Source: Candidatus Omnitrophota bacterium
Lineage (GTDB): Bacteria; Omnitrophota; Gorgyraeia; Gygaellales; Profunditerraquicolaceae
DNA length: 15,805 nucleotides
Direction: 5' to 3'
Assembly (NCBI GenBank): GCA_030691725.1
Contig: JAUYDQ010000084.1
Location: forward strand, 1 to 15,805
In this document: positions 1 through 7,185 of the stretch, in pieces
How the letters are laid out: every line of letters starts with the position of its first letter
Numbering within the stretch: position 1 is the stretch's first letter
Position numbers and translations under genes: made by a program
The notes under the pieces: model-generated
Seen by the model: only the letters and a program-made list of their open reading frames with translations
Databases searched by the model: none
Told to the model about the DNA's origin: nothing

Positions 1-1
1 G

Positions 2-883
2 GGTTTTAGGATACTTACTGTTCTTACTTTGACTACCGGCACAATATTTATTATGTGGCTGGGAGAACAGATTCAAGAAAGAGGCATCGGGAATGGTATA
101 TCATTAGTTATTACCGCCGGAATCATTTCCAGAATCTGGCCAGCAATGAACCAACTGTTTATCTTGATTTCACCTTTTTCGCCATCCCGCAGGCAAATCC
201 AGCCGTTTACTTTATTAATTATGGCGGCTTTATTGGTCGGTGTAGTATTCGCGGTAATCTTAATAACCCAAGGGCAAAGAAAGATCCCCGTCCAATATGC
301 ACGCAGGATTGTAGGAAGAAAAATCTTTGGCGGTCAGAACACGTATATACCTTTAAAAGTAGATACATCCGGGGTCATTGCTATTATCTTTGCCCAGTCA
401 ATAATTCTATTTCCTGCAACCATAGCCTCGTTTATTCCCAACCCCGCATTTCAGAGATGGGCGCAGGGATTAGTAAGAGGGCACCTGCTTTATACGGTTG
501 TATACTCATTGCTTATAATATTCTTCTGTTATTTTTATACTGCAATTGTATTTAATCCTGTTGATTTATCTGAGAATATGAAAAAGTACGGCGGTTTTAT
601 CCCGGGTATCCGGCCAGGGACACCTACTACAGAATTTTTAGATTATGTAATGACAAGGATAACCTTAGCAGGAGCGGCATTCATTGCCTTTATCGCCATA
701 TTCCCTGATTTTCTTATGGCCTGGCTTAAGGTTCCGTATCTAATCGCATCTTTTTTTGGCGGTACAGGAATGCTAATTATAGTAGGCGTAATATTAGATA
801 CCTTAAAACAGATAGAATCGCATCTTCTTATGCATCATTACGAAGGATTTATTAAATCCGGGCGCATCAGGGGAAGAAGATAA
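2..883 (+). CDS. secY: Protein translocase subunit SecY, 5' truncated
   Basis: SecY is the pore-forming subunit of the SecYEG channel that passes unfolded proteins across, and inserts them into, the inner membrane. The window opens inside the gene: the reading frame is open from base 2 and gives 293 codons, so roughly the first third (about 150 residues of a usual 430-450) lies upstream. The visible part starts in the region before the hallmark MWLGEQIQERGIGNGIS, continues through the cytoplasmic loop QRKIPVQYARR (the basic loop that contacts the ribosome and SecA in the family), the GVIAIIFAQSIILFPATI helix, and ends with the basic tail HHYEGFIKSGRIRGRR. Several long hydrophobic stretches fit transmembrane helices, probably TM4 to TM10. 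A TTG at 29 lies inside conserved SecY sequence and is not a start. The stop is followed after 14 bases by adk, the usual spc-operon order. Certain apart from the missing 5' end. Confidence 0.97.
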   Translation, partial: GFRILTVLTLTTGTIFIMWLGEQIQERGIGNGISLVITAGIISRIWPAMNQLFILISPFSPSRRQIQPFTLLIMAALLVGVVFAVILITQGQRKIPVQYARRIVGRKIFGGQNTYIPLKVDTSGVIAIIFAQSIILFPATIASFIPNPAFQRWAQGLVRGHLLYTVVYSLLIIFFCYFYTAIVFNPVDLSENMKKYGGFIPGIRPGTPTTEFLDYVMTRITLAGAAFIAFIAIFPDFLMAWLKVPYLIASFFGGTGMLIIVGVILDTLKQIESHLLMHHYEGFIKSGRIRGRR

Positions 884-897
884 GGCGTTTAAAAAAT

Positions 898-1563
898 ATG
901 CAAATGATTCTTTTGGGCCCACCGGGAGCAGGAAAAGGCACACAAGCAAAGACATTGGCGCAAAGATTAAGGTTGCCCCACATATCTACGGGTGATTTGT
1001 TAAGAGAGAATATTTCGCAAGGTACAGCATTAGGTAAGCTCGCCCGAGACTTTATGAATAGGGGCGCATTAGTACCCGATGAATTAGTTATCCAGATGTT
1101 GAATCAACGCGTCAGCCAACCCGATATTGAACAAGGTTTTATTTTAGACGGTTATCCGCGTAACATAAATCAGGCAAAAGCATTAGACGACATGTTAAAA
1201 GAAAGAAATACCGCGATAGACCTTGTAATTTATCTTGATACGAGCGATCCCGTAATTATACAGCGCCTATCCGGACGCTTAGTCTGCAGTGTTTGCGGTG
1301 CAAATTTTCACACAAAAAATATGCCGCCTAAAGTTAATATGACCTGTGATAACTGCGGCGGAAAACTTTATCAAAGAAGCGACGATAAAGACGAGACTGT
1401 CAAAAAACGTCTTCAGGTATACCTGGAAGAATCTGCTCCATTAATTCAATATTACAACGATAAACATAAGCTTCACCGCCTTTCGGCAGATGGGGATAAG
1501 ACAATAGTCTTAAATAGAATTATTGAGCTGGCAAAAGAATATAATGATTCCCATAAAGTCTGA
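898..1563 (+). CDS. adk: Adenylate kinase, zinc-type LID
   Basis: This enzyme interconverts ATP + AMP and 2 ADP in the cytoplasm. The 221-residue protein has the P-loop GPPGAGKGTQ at residues 8-17, the AMP-binding STGDLLR at 30-36, the family signature FILDGYPRN at 81-89, and a long LID domain. The LID holds Cys130, Cys133, Cys150 and Cys153 in a CxxC...CxxC arrangement, the zinc-binding form of bacterial adenylate kinases. The start ATG follows secY by 14 bases and no strong Shine-Dalgarno is visible there. The 3' end overlaps the start of map. Full length and unbroken. Confidence 0.98.
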   Translation: MQMILLGPPGAGKGTQAKTLAQRLRLPHISTGDLLRENISQGTALGKLARDFMNRGALVPDELVIQMLNQRVSQPDIEQGFILDGYPRNINQAKALDDMLKERNTAIDLVIYLDTSDPVIIQRLSGRLVCSVCGANFHTKNMPPKVNMTCDNCGGKLYQRSDDKDETVKKRLQVYLEESAPLIQYYNDKHKLHRLSADGDKTIVLNRIIELAKEYNDSHKV

Positions 1564-2287
1564 AGAAGATTTAAAAATGCTTAAGAAGTCATGTAAAATC
1601 CTATCTAAAATAATGCATAGACTCAAAAAGTTTATCCGGGCAGGTATCTCTACTATCGAAATTGACCGATTAGCAGAAAAATTAATAAGGGAGGAGGATG
1701 TAATATCCGCTTTTAAGGATTATAATGGCTTTCCGGCAAATATATGCACCTCCGTTAACGAAGAAGTTGTACATGGCATACCCGGTCAAAAAATGCTAAA
1801 AGATGGAGATATTATAAGTTTAGATGCAGGTATAAATTATAAAGGCTATATTTCTGACGTTGCGATTACTCTGCCTGTGGGACGCATAGATCCTAAGGCA
1901 CAGAAACTAATCGAGGTAACCAGAAATGCGTTATCGCAAGGTATAAAACAAGCACGAGTAAATAATCATTTATCGGATATATCTTATGCCATACAAACCT
2001 ATGTAGAAAGCCAAGGATTTTCAGTAGTAAGGCAATTTGTAGGTCACGGCATAGGTTACAGTTTACATGAAGACCCTCAGATACCTAACTTTGGTTTACC
2101 CAATCAAGGCGAAGTGTTAAAAAAAGGTATGGTTTTCGCAATCGAGCCAATGGTAAATATGGGAACGTGGGAATGTAAGATTCTCGATAACGGCTGGACT
2201 GCGGTTACAAAGGACGGATTGCCTTCTGCTCATTTTGAACATACGGTAGCAATTACAGAAGAGGGGCCGAAAATTCTAACCAATTAG
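1544..2287 (+). CDS. map: Type I methionine aminopeptidase
   Basis: The enzyme removes the initiator methionine from nascent proteins. From the ATG at 1544 the product is 247 residues. The five dinuclear-metal ligands are all present: Asp94 (SLDAG), Asp105 (SDVAIT), His168 (GHGIG), Glu201 (IEPM) and Glu232 (FEHT); His77 in VVHGIPG is the substrate-contacting histidine. I chose 1544 rather than the TTG at 1523 because the protein then begins MIPIKSEEDLKML, matching the usual N-terminus of the family. The chosen start overlaps the 3' end of adk by 20 bases, so the two are probably translationally coupled. The upstream ribosome-binding signal is weak. It lies in the normal place between adk and infA. 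Confidence 0.96.
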   Translation: MIPIKSEEDLKMLKKSCKILSKIMHRLKKFIRAGISTIEIDRLAEKLIREEDVISAFKDYNGFPANICTSVNEEVVHGIPGQKMLKDGDIISLDAGINYKGYISDVAITLPVGRIDPKAQKLIEVTRNALSQGIKQARVNNHLSDISYAIQTYVESQGFSVVRQFVGHGIGYSLHEDPQIPNFGLPNQGEVLKKGMVFAIEPMVNMGTWECKILDNGWTAVTKDGLPSAHFEHTVAITEEGPKILTN

Positions 2288-2290
2288 AAT

Positions 2291-2509
2291 ATGGCTAAAG
2301 AGGAATTGATTGAAACCGAAGGCAAAGTAATCGAAGCATTGCCCAATGCCATGTTTAGGGTTGAATTGGAAAATGGACATCGCGTCCTCGCTCACGTCTC
2401 AGGTAAGATGCGTATGAATTTCATAAGGATATTACCCGGCGATAAAGTAAAGTTAGAGCTTTCTCCTTACGATTTAAGCCGAGGAAGGATTACTTTTAGG
2501 GCCAAATAA
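2291..2509 (+). CDS. infA: Translation initiation factor IF-1
   Basis: IF-1 binds the 30S A site during initiation. The 72-residue product is the standard length and a single S1/OB-fold domain: [13 protein letters not shown] at the start, the FRVELENGH and [10 protein letters not shown] strands, and the end [14 protein letters not shown]. It begins 3 bases after the map stop codon and ends 4 bases before rpmJ, the canonical map-infA-rpmJ arrangement. Nothing unusual. Confidence 0.98.
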   Translation: MAKEELIETEGKVIEALPNAMFRVELENGHRVLAHVSGKMRMNFIRILPGDKVKLELSPYDLSRGRITFRAK

Positions 2510-2513
2510 AAAT

Positions 2514-2627
2514 ATGAAAGTAAAAGCCTCAGTTAGAAAAATTTGCGACAGGTGTAAAATTATTAAAAGAAGAGGTATCATTAGAGTAATATGCCCTAAA
2601 CCAAAGCATAAACAAAGACAGGGTTAG
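2514..2627 (+). CDS. rpmJ: 50S ribosomal protein L36, zinc-ribbon form
   Basis: Reading from the ATG at 2514 gives a 37-residue protein beginning [20 protein letters not shown] and ending [11 protein letters not shown], the standard size and sequence of L36. Cys11, Cys14, Cys27 and His32 form the zinc site, so this is the zinc-binding (C+) paralogue. It starts 4 bases after infA and is followed by the repeat-bearing gap before rpsM. Small enough to be missed by length cut-offs, but the sequence and position leave little doubt. Confidence 0.97.
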   Translation: MKVKASVRKICDRCKIIKRRGIIRVICPKPKHKQRQG

Positions 2628-2633
2628 AATAAA

Positions 2634-2693
2634 GTTATGAGTTATGGGTTATGGGTTGAAAACTAATAACTTATAACTAGTAACTAATAACTC
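2634..2693. repeat. Heptad-based imperfect inverted repeat between rpmJ and rpsM
   Basis: The 92-base gap between rpmJ and rpsM holds three tandem copies of a heptamer, GTTATGA GTTATGG GTTATGG at 2634-2654, followed by four AAC-led heptamers at 2661-2688 (AACTAAT, AACTTAT, AACTAGT, AACTAAT) and AACTC at 2689-2693. The second block is close to the reverse complement of the first (expected unit AACTCAT or AACCCAT), so the whole is an imperfect hairpin with a 7-base period. After it comes a purine-rich stretch with GAGCGA at 2695-2700 repeated at 2708-2713. No coding capacity is visible. It could be a dispersed intergenic palindrome or a leader structure for rpsM; the sequence alone does not decide. 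Confidence 0.75.
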
Positions 2694-2719
2694 CGAGCGA
2701 ACGAAGGGAGCGAGGTAAG

Positions 2720-3142
2720 GTGCCAAGAATTATAGGCGTAGATATACCCAAAGAAAAAAGAATTGAGATTGCTTTAACTTATTTATTTGGAGTAGGCAGG
2801 AAACTATCAAATAAAATCCTTAAAGAAGCAGGTATTAATCCCGATAAGCGGGCGAAAGACCTGAACGAGGATGAAATCTCGTATATAACCAATGCTATAC
2901 AAAAAGGCGGTTATAAAGTTGAGGGAGATCTGCGTCGGGAAATCTCGCAGAATATAAAAAGACTGATGGAAATCGGTTCTTGGCGAGGGATGCGTCATAA
3001 AAAAGGGCTTCCTGTAAGAGGCCAGCGCACGCGCACAAACGCAAGAACCAGAAAGGGACCTCGTAAGAGAGGCATGGCGGTTGCAAAGAAGCCCGTCGAA
3101 GAGAAAAGGGCTGCGCCACCCGCTAAACTAAAAGGAGTATAA
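2720..3142 (+). CDS. rpsM: 30S ribosomal protein S13
   Basis: S13 sits in the head of the 30S subunit and contacts the P-site tRNA and the 50S bridge. The 140-residue product begins [19 protein letters not shown], contains the helix-hairpin signature [12 protein letters not shown], and has the basic block [26 protein letters not shown] around residues 93-118. The start is GTG at 2720, fixed by homology, with GAGGT at 2712-2716 only 3 bases upstream, an unusually tight spacing. A short tail of about 18 residues ([18 protein letters not shown]) extends beyond the usual end. Its last codons overlap the Shine-Dalgarno of rpsK. Confidence 0.97.
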   Translation: MPRIIGVDIPKEKRIEIALTYLFGVGRKLSNKILKEAGINPDKRAKDLNEDEISYITNAIQKGGYKVEGDLRREISQNIKRLMEIGSWRGMRHKKGLPVRGQRTRTNARTRKGPRKRGMAVAKKPVEEKRAAPPAKLKGV

Positions 3143-3148
3143 GAATAA

Positions 3149-3538
3149 ATGGCAATAAAAGATAAGGCAAAAAAGAAAAAGATTGCAAAAGGTATAATTG
3201 CTGGTATAGCCCATATCCAAGCAAGTTTTAATAATACCATAATTACCATAACCGATAAGCAGGGGAACGTCCTGGTTTGGTCTGCTCCCGGTATTGTAGG
3301 TTATAGCGGTTCAAAAAAATCCACTCCTTTTGCTGCTCAAATAGCTGCGACTGATGCGGCAAGAAAAGCAAAAGAGATAGGTCTTAAAGAGGTAGAGGTT
3401 CGTGTAAAGGGCCCCGGATCAGGAAGGGAATCAGCAATAAGGGCATTGCAGGCGTCAGGGCTTACCATAACTACTATCAAGGATGTAACGCCTATTCCGC
3501 ATAACGGTTGTCGCGCAAAAAAAAGAAGGAGAGTATAA
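3149..3538 (+). CDS. rpsK: 30S ribosomal protein S11
   Basis: S11 forms part of the 30S platform near the E site. The 129-residue protein is standard length, with [17 protein letters not shown] at about residues 20-36, the [14 protein letters not shown] block, [17 protein letters not shown], and the conserved end [17 protein letters not shown] clear AAAGGAG Shine-Dalgarno at 3131-3137 lies within the 3' end of rpsM, 11 bases before the ATG. It follows rpsM by 6 bases and precedes rpsD by 5. Confidence 0.98.
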   Translation: MAIKDKAKKKKIAKGIIAGIAHIQASFNNTIITITDKQGNVLVWSAPGIVGYSGSKKSTPFAAQIAATDAARKAKEIGLKEVEVRVKGPGSGRESAIRALQASGLTITTIKDVTPIPHNGCRAKKRRRV

Positions 3539-3543
3539 AATAA

Positions 3544-4170
3544 ATGGCTCGATATATAAATGCTGTTTGCAGGCTGTGTAGACGTGGAGGGGAAAAATTA
3601 TTTTTAAAAGGTACGAGGTGCGTTACCCCAAAATGCGCTATATCTAAAAGAGCTTATGCCCCAGGCGATCACGGACAAAGTAGACAGAAGCTTTCTAACT
3701 ACGGTTTACAGTTAAAAGAAAAGCAGAAAGCAAAATGGATGTATGGAGTATTAGAAAGGCAATTCCGCAGATATTTCAAAATCGCCTCTAAGTCAAAGGG
3801 CGTAACCGGCAAGGTATTATTACAATTGTTAGAGAGAAGATTAGATAACGTTATATTTAGATTGGGCGTAGGTATCTCAAGGGCTCAAAGCCGGCAGGTT
3901 GTCCGTCATAACTTTATATATGTGAATTCTAAACGCGTAAATATACCGTCTTATTTAGTAAAGCAAGGCGATACGATCCAGATAAAGGCAAAAGAAAAAG
4001 CACTAAAGAAACTTAAAGATAATCTTGAATTGTCGAAAGACAGGAGCGTTCCTTCCTGGCTTGAATTTAATGCTCAGGAACTAAAGGCAAAGGTTCTAAG
4101 GTTGCCCGAGAAAGACGATATCCAGCAGACAATTCAAGAACAATTAATAGTAGAGTTATATTCAAAGTAA
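3544..4170 (+). CDS. rpsD: 30S ribosomal protein S4, zinc-binding form
   Basis: S4 is a primary 16S rRNA-binding assembly protein and, in several bacteria, an autoregulator of its operon. The 208-residue protein begins MARYINAVCRLCRRGGEK. Cys9, Cys12, Cys26 and Cys31 give the zinc-site variant of the N-terminal region. The sequence KRAYAPGDHGQ follows, and the S4 RNA-binding domain appears at about residues 95-155 (RRLDNVIFRLGVG, then QVVRHNFIYVNSKRVNIPSY). An AAGGAG site precedes the ATG inside the rpsK 3' end. It is followed by the longest gap of the ribosomal block, 231 bases full of inverted repeats. Confidence 0.98.
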   Translation: MARYINAVCRLCRRGGEKLFLKGTRCVTPKCAISKRAYAPGDHGQSRQKLSNYGLQLKEKQKAKWMYGVLERQFRRYFKIASKSKGVTGKVLLQLLERRLDNVIFRLGVGISRAQSRQVVRHNFIYVNSKRVNIPSYLVKQGDTIQIKAKEKALKKLKDNLELSKDRSVPSWLEFNAQELKAKVLRLPEKDDIQQTIQEQLIVELYSK

Positions 4171-4260
4171 GGACATAAGTTAAGGAGCTCTATATTAATA
4201 ATAGTGTATGCGACATAACTTATAGGTCCGAACTTACATAAGTTGTTTGGCCGAACTTAC
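4171..4260. repeat. Palindromic element, 5' half of the rpsD-rpoA gap
   Basis: GGACATAAGTT at 4171-4181 pairs with AACTTAT plus GTCC at 4217-4229 (11 base pairs with a 2-base bulge), so a hairpin begins right after the rpsD stop. Inside the next stretch AACTTA at 4231-4236 faces TAAGTT at 4239-4244, and CCGAACTTAC occurs as a direct repeat at 4228-4237 and 4251-4260. The segment TAAGTTGTTTGGCCGAA at 4239-4255 reappears, reverse-complemented and with one extra base, in the gap before pilT (about 8508-8524). This points to a dispersed repeat family rather than a structure unique to rpoA. Confidence 0.7.
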
Positions 4261-4326
4261 CCTTTACATTTTTTGAGTTAAGGGTAAGTTTCGAAATCAA
4301 CGCACATTTCAAAAAATGTAAAGGGT
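4254..4326 (+). promoter_or_regulatory. Two mutually exclusive stem-loops upstream of rpoA
   Basis: Stem A pairs AACTTACCCTT (4254-4264) perfectly with AAGGGTAAGTT (4280-4290) around a 15-base loop. Stem B pairs 4259-4276 perfectly with 4309-4326 (18 base pairs, ACCCTTTACATTTTTTGA against its complement) around a 32-base loop. The left arms overlap at 4259-4264, so only one stem can form at a time. This is the geometry of an attenuator or switch, although neither stem is followed by a run of T, and neither covers the rpoA ribosome-binding site. It may equally be a by-product of nested palindromic repeats. The pairing is seen directly; a regulatory role is inference. Confidence 0.5.
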
Positions 4327-4333
4327 TAAATTC

Positions 4334-4384
4334 GCAGACGGCTTCGCCTACAATTTACATCGTTTCACTCTATAAATTGTCTGC
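4334..4384 (+). repeat. Stem-loop just upstream of the rpoA ribosome-binding site
   Basis: ACAATTTA at 4350-4357 is the exact complement of TAAATTGT at 4373-4380, and GCAGAC at 4334-4339 is the complement of GTCTGC at 4379-4384. The right side, TAAATTGTCTGC, is continuous, while the left side is interrupted by a small GGC-TTC-GCC hairpin at 4340-4348. The picture is of a 12-bp hairpin whose left arm has received a mini-hairpin. It ends 6 bases before the Shine-Dalgarno of rpoA and does not mask it. Confidence 0.65.
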
Positions 4385-4390
4385 TCATTT

Positions 4391-4398
4391 AAGGAGGT
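4391..4398 (+). promoter_or_regulatory. Strong Shine-Dalgarno of rpoA
   Basis: AAGGAGGT at 4391-4398 is a full anti-16S match, 3 bases from the ATG at 4402. Its context, GCTCATTTAAGGAGGTAAG, resembles that before pilT (GCTCATTAAAGGGGAGGT), so the repeat element seems to end at a similar point before both genes. Confidence 0.8.
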
Positions 4399-4401
4399 AA
4401 G

Positions 4402-5388
4402 ATGGGAATAAAATGGAGAGATTTTCAGTTGCCGAAGAGATTGGAATGCGACGAATCCACTTACACTGATACATATGGTAAATTCTCAGCTGCTCCGTTC
4501 GAAAGAGGTTATGGTGTAACTTTAGGTAATCCTCTAAGGCGGGTTTTACTTTCTTCCATAGAAGGGAGTGCAGTAACTTCGGTTAAGATTCAAGGCGTAC
4601 AGCATGAATTTTCTACTATAGCAGGAGTACTCGAAGATGTTCCTGAGATAATCTTAAATATAAAAAGCCTGGTTTTGAACTCACGCTCAAAAATACCTAA
4701 GACAATATATATAAAAAAGAACACCAAGGGCGAAGTCAAAGCAAAGGATATTGAGGTAGATGAGACAATAGAAATAATTAATCCTGATTTACATATTGCT
4801 ACTTTAACTAAAGATACAAAACTCAACGTGGAAATGGAAGTAGCAAGAGGCAGAGGTTATGTACCTTCCGAACTAAATAAAAAAGACGGACTTCCCATAG
4901 GTGTGATTCCAATAGATTCCGTATTTACCCCTGTAAAAAAAGTAAGTTTCTCAGTTGAGAATACGCGCGTCGGACAAAGAACTGACTACGATAAATTAAT
5001 ATTAGAAATATCGACGAATGGGGCAATAAGCCCAAAAGATGCACTTCTTTATGCTTCTAATATATTACAAAGGCATTTAGATATTTTTGTTAACTTCGGT
5101 CAGTTACCGGAAGACATAGAAGAAGAGCTAGAAATGACCAAAGAAGAGGTAGCTTTATATGAAAAATTAAGGCTTCCTATATCTGAACTTGAATTATCGG
5201 TAAGAAGCTCAAACTGCTTAAGAGAGGCGAATATTAAAACAATCGCTGATTTAGTAAAAAGGGCTGAAGAAGAAATGCTGGGCTTTAAAAATTTTGGCAA
5301 GAAATCTTTAGTTGAAATCAAGGAACTCCTTGCGGGAATGGGACTGACTTTAGGGATGCAGATCGACCCGAAGAAATTAAAAAAATAA
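4402..5388 (+). CDS. rpoA: DNA-directed RNA polymerase subunit alpha
   Basis: Alpha dimerises to start RNA polymerase assembly and its C-terminal domain binds UP elements and activators. The 328-residue protein has the N-terminal assembly domain (signature ERGYGVTLGNPLRRVLL at residues 34-50, VKIQGVQHEF at 61-70), a middle insert domain with GRGYVPSE at 150-157, the RTDYDKLILEI strand at 193-203, and the C-terminal domain at about 248-320. Arg268 in ELSVRSSNCLR corresponds to the DNA-contacting arginine (Arg265 in E. coli), and GFKNFGKKSLVEIKELL at 294-310 is the helix-hairpin-helix. Normal length; canonical position before rplQ. Confidence 0.98.
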   Translation: MGIKWRDFQLPKRLECDESTYTDTYGKFSAAPFERGYGVTLGNPLRRVLLSSIEGSAVTSVKIQGVQHEFSTIAGVLEDVPEIILNIKSLVLNSRSKIPKTIYIKKNTKGEVKAKDIEVDETIEIINPDLHIATLTKDTKLNVEMEVARGRGYVPSELNKKDGLPIGVIPIDSVFTPVKKVSFSVENTRVGQRTDYDKLILEISTNGAISPKDALLYASNILQRHLDIFVNFGQLPEDIEEELEMTKEEVALYEKLRLPISELELSVRSSNCLREANIKTIADLVKRAEEEMLGFKNFGKKSLVEIKELLAGMGLTLGMQIDPKKLKK

Positions 5389-5414
5389 TAATAAACTATT
5401 TAGGCGATTAAAAA

Positions 5415-5993
5415 ATGAGACACGCTAATGTAAAGTTACAGTTGAATCGTCGTACAAGCTGGCGCAAGGCAACATTGGTTAGCTTAGCCAAAGCCCTGAT
5501 TATACATCAGAGGATTAAAACCACAAAAGCAAAAGCTAAGGCAGTAAAACCTTTGATAGAAAAACTTATATCTTTGGGCAAAAATAATTCTCTTTTTGCA
5601 AAAAGACAGGCTTATAGAATATTAGGAGACCATAAATTGGTAAGTTTATTTTTTAAAGAGGTCGCTCCACGTTTTGCTAATAGAATCGGTGGCTATACTC
5701 GAATTCTTAGTCTTGGTTCAAGGCTGGGTGATAATGCGCAATTAGTAATCTTGGCGCTTACCGAAATCAAAGAGAAAAGGCCTAAGAAACCAAAAGTAGG
5801 AGCACAGACGAAAGAGGCAGAAAAAAAACCCGAAATATTAAAAGAGGGACTTCCAAAAGAGCAACCTCCAGAGGAAAAAGAGCCCAAGGCAGAAATAGCA
5901 ATAAAAGAAAAACCGCCTATCAGTAAAAAATCTACGAAGAAGTTTTTAGGAGGTTTGCGAGGAATATTTAAAAGAGGGCGGGACTCTTTATAA
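5415..5993 (+). CDS. rplQ: 50S ribosomal protein L17 with a long charged C-terminal tail
   Basis: L17 lies near the exit tunnel of the 50S subunit. Residues 1-119 are a normal L17: MRHANVKLQLNRRTSWRKAT at the start, LIIHQRIKTTKAKAKA around 28-43, and the core end GGYTRILSLGSRLGDNAQLVIL at 92-113. A tail of about 73 residues follows, rich in Lys, Glu and Pro (low complexity, predicted disordered) and ending in a short basic segment, KKFLGGLRGIFKRGR. The usual bacterial L17 is about 115-130 residues. It ends 16 bases before the aminotransferase start, with no convincing terminator. Confidence 0.96.
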   Translation: MRHANVKLQLNRRTSWRKATLVSLAKALIIHQRIKTTKAKAKAVKPLIEKLISLGKNNSLFAKRQAYRILGDHKLVSLFFKEVAPRFANRIGGYTRILSLGSRLGDNAQLVILALTEIKEKRPKKPKVGAQTKEAEKKPEILKEGLPKEQPPEEKEPKAEIAIKEKPPISKKSTKKFLGGLRGIFKRGRDSL

Positions 5994-6009
5994 TGATAAA
6001 GATATCTCG

Positions 6010-7185
6010 ATGCGAATAGATATCAGGTTAGCAAAACGTACCAAGAAAATAAATCCTTCCTCAACTCTAGCCATAACCGCAAAAGCCAAAAAATTAAAAT
6101 CCGAAGGATGCGATATTATAAATTTTGCTGCTGGTGAGCCTGATTTTGATACTCCCGATTTCATTAAAGATGCCGCGATAACAGCAATAAAGGCAGGTTT
6201 TACCAAATATACGCCTACCACAGGTATCCCAGAATTAAAAAGAATTATTGCCGATAAATTAAAAAAAGACAATTCCCTCGAATACGATTCATCCCAAATA
6301 GTTGTTTCCTGCGGTGCAAAACACAGCATATTTAATGCATTATTCGTCTTGGTAAATAAAGGCGATGAGGTATTAATACCCCTTCCTTATTGGGTAAGTT
6401 ATCCTGAAATGGTAAACCTGTGCGAAGGAAAACCGTGTTTTATCGAGACTCTGCCTCAAAATGATTTCAAAATAACAATTAAAGATTTAGAAAAATATAT
6501 CAATTCAAAAACGAAAGCAATTATACTGAATAGCCCTTCTAATCCTACGGGATGCGTTTATACAGAAGATGAATTAAGACAAATATCGGAAATCTGTATA
6601 GCAAAGAAAATTTTTGTTATAAGTGATGAGATATATGAAAAGATTATGTTTGATAATCTAAAGCATGTATCCATTGCATCTTTCAATAAAGATATATATA
6701 ACTTAACTATCACTGTCAACGGCCTATCCAAAAGTTATTCTATGACTGGTTGGCGCATTGGATATTTGGCAGGGCCTGCTGACATTGTCGATGCTGTATC
6801 TAAACTGCAGGATCATTCTACATCAAATCCCGTTTCGATTAGCCAAAAGGCAGCTGTGGCAGCATTAAGTGCACCCGATGACTTCTCTAAACTGATGAGC
6901 AACGAGTTTCAAAAAAGAAGGGATTATACAATTGAAAGATTAGACAAAATAAGAAGAATTAGCTTTGTAAAGCCAAAAGGTGCATTTTATATATTCTGCG
7001 ATATCTCTAAGTTCGGGTTGGATTCTACCACATTCGCTAATCGTCTTCTCGAGGAAGCTTATGTGAGCCTTATTCCGGGGATAGGGTTTGGCAGGGATGA
7101 CTATGTGCGCATAAGCTTTGCTACAGCTCTTACGCAAATAGAAAAAGGTATGGATAGAATTGAGGGGTGGCTGAATAAATTATGA
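6010..7185 (+). CDS. aspC: Class I PLP aminotransferase, aspartate aminotransferase type
   Basis: The protein (391 residues) belongs to fold-type I aminotransferases of the prokaryotic aspartate (I-beta) subgroup, which exchange the amino group between aspartate/oxaloacetate and glutamate/2-oxoglutarate; some members act on prephenate instead. Key positions are visible: GEPDFDTP at 42-49, the stacking aromatic in PYWVSYP at 126-132, Asn178 (SPSNPTG), Asp206 and Tyr209 (SDEIYE), the Schiff-base Lys241 in NGLSKSYSMTGWRIGY, and the carboxylate-binding Arg368 in YVRISFA. The stop overlaps the next start (ATGA at 7182-7185), so it is coupled to the LeuC-like gene. With malate dehydrogenase downstream it fits an oxaloacetate-aspartate junction. 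Family is sure; exact substrate less so. Confidence 0.9.
   Translation: MRIDIRLAKRTKKINPSSTLAITAKAKKLKSEGCDIINFAAGEPDFDTPDFIKDAAITAIKAGFTKYTPTTGIPELKRIIADKLKKDNSLEYDSSQIVVSCGAKHSIFNALFVLVNKGDEVLIPLPYWVSYPEMVNLCEGKPCFIETLPQNDFKITIKDLEKYINSKTKAIILNSPSNPTGCVYTEDELRQISEICIAKKIFVISDEIYEKIMFDNLKHVSIASFNKDIYNLTITVNGLSKSYSMTGWRIGYLAGPADIVDAVSKLQDHSTSNPVSISQKAAVAALSAPDDFSKLMSNEFQKRRDYTIERLDKIRRISFVKPKGAFYIFCDISKFGLDSTTFANRLLEEAYVSLIPGIGFGRDDYVRISFATALTQIEKGMDRIEGWLNKL

Noticed and set aside
1523..1543. TTG start giving seven extra residues on methionine aminopeptidase
   Set aside because: The ATG at 1544 gives the family-typical N-terminus MIPIKSEEDL, and the extra residues do not resemble the family.
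2634..2693. Short repeats before rpsM as a CRISPR array
   Set aside because: Seven-base units in tandem without spacers and no cas genes; not a CRISPR.
2807..3249. Minus-strand open frames across rpsM and rpsK
   Set aside because: They lie opposite highly conserved ribosomal genes and show no family resemblance; shadows of real coding sequence.
5971..5989. AAAGAG...CTCTTT hairpin at the end of rplQ as a terminator
   Set aside because: The stem is only 6 bp, lies within the coding sequence, and no T run follows.
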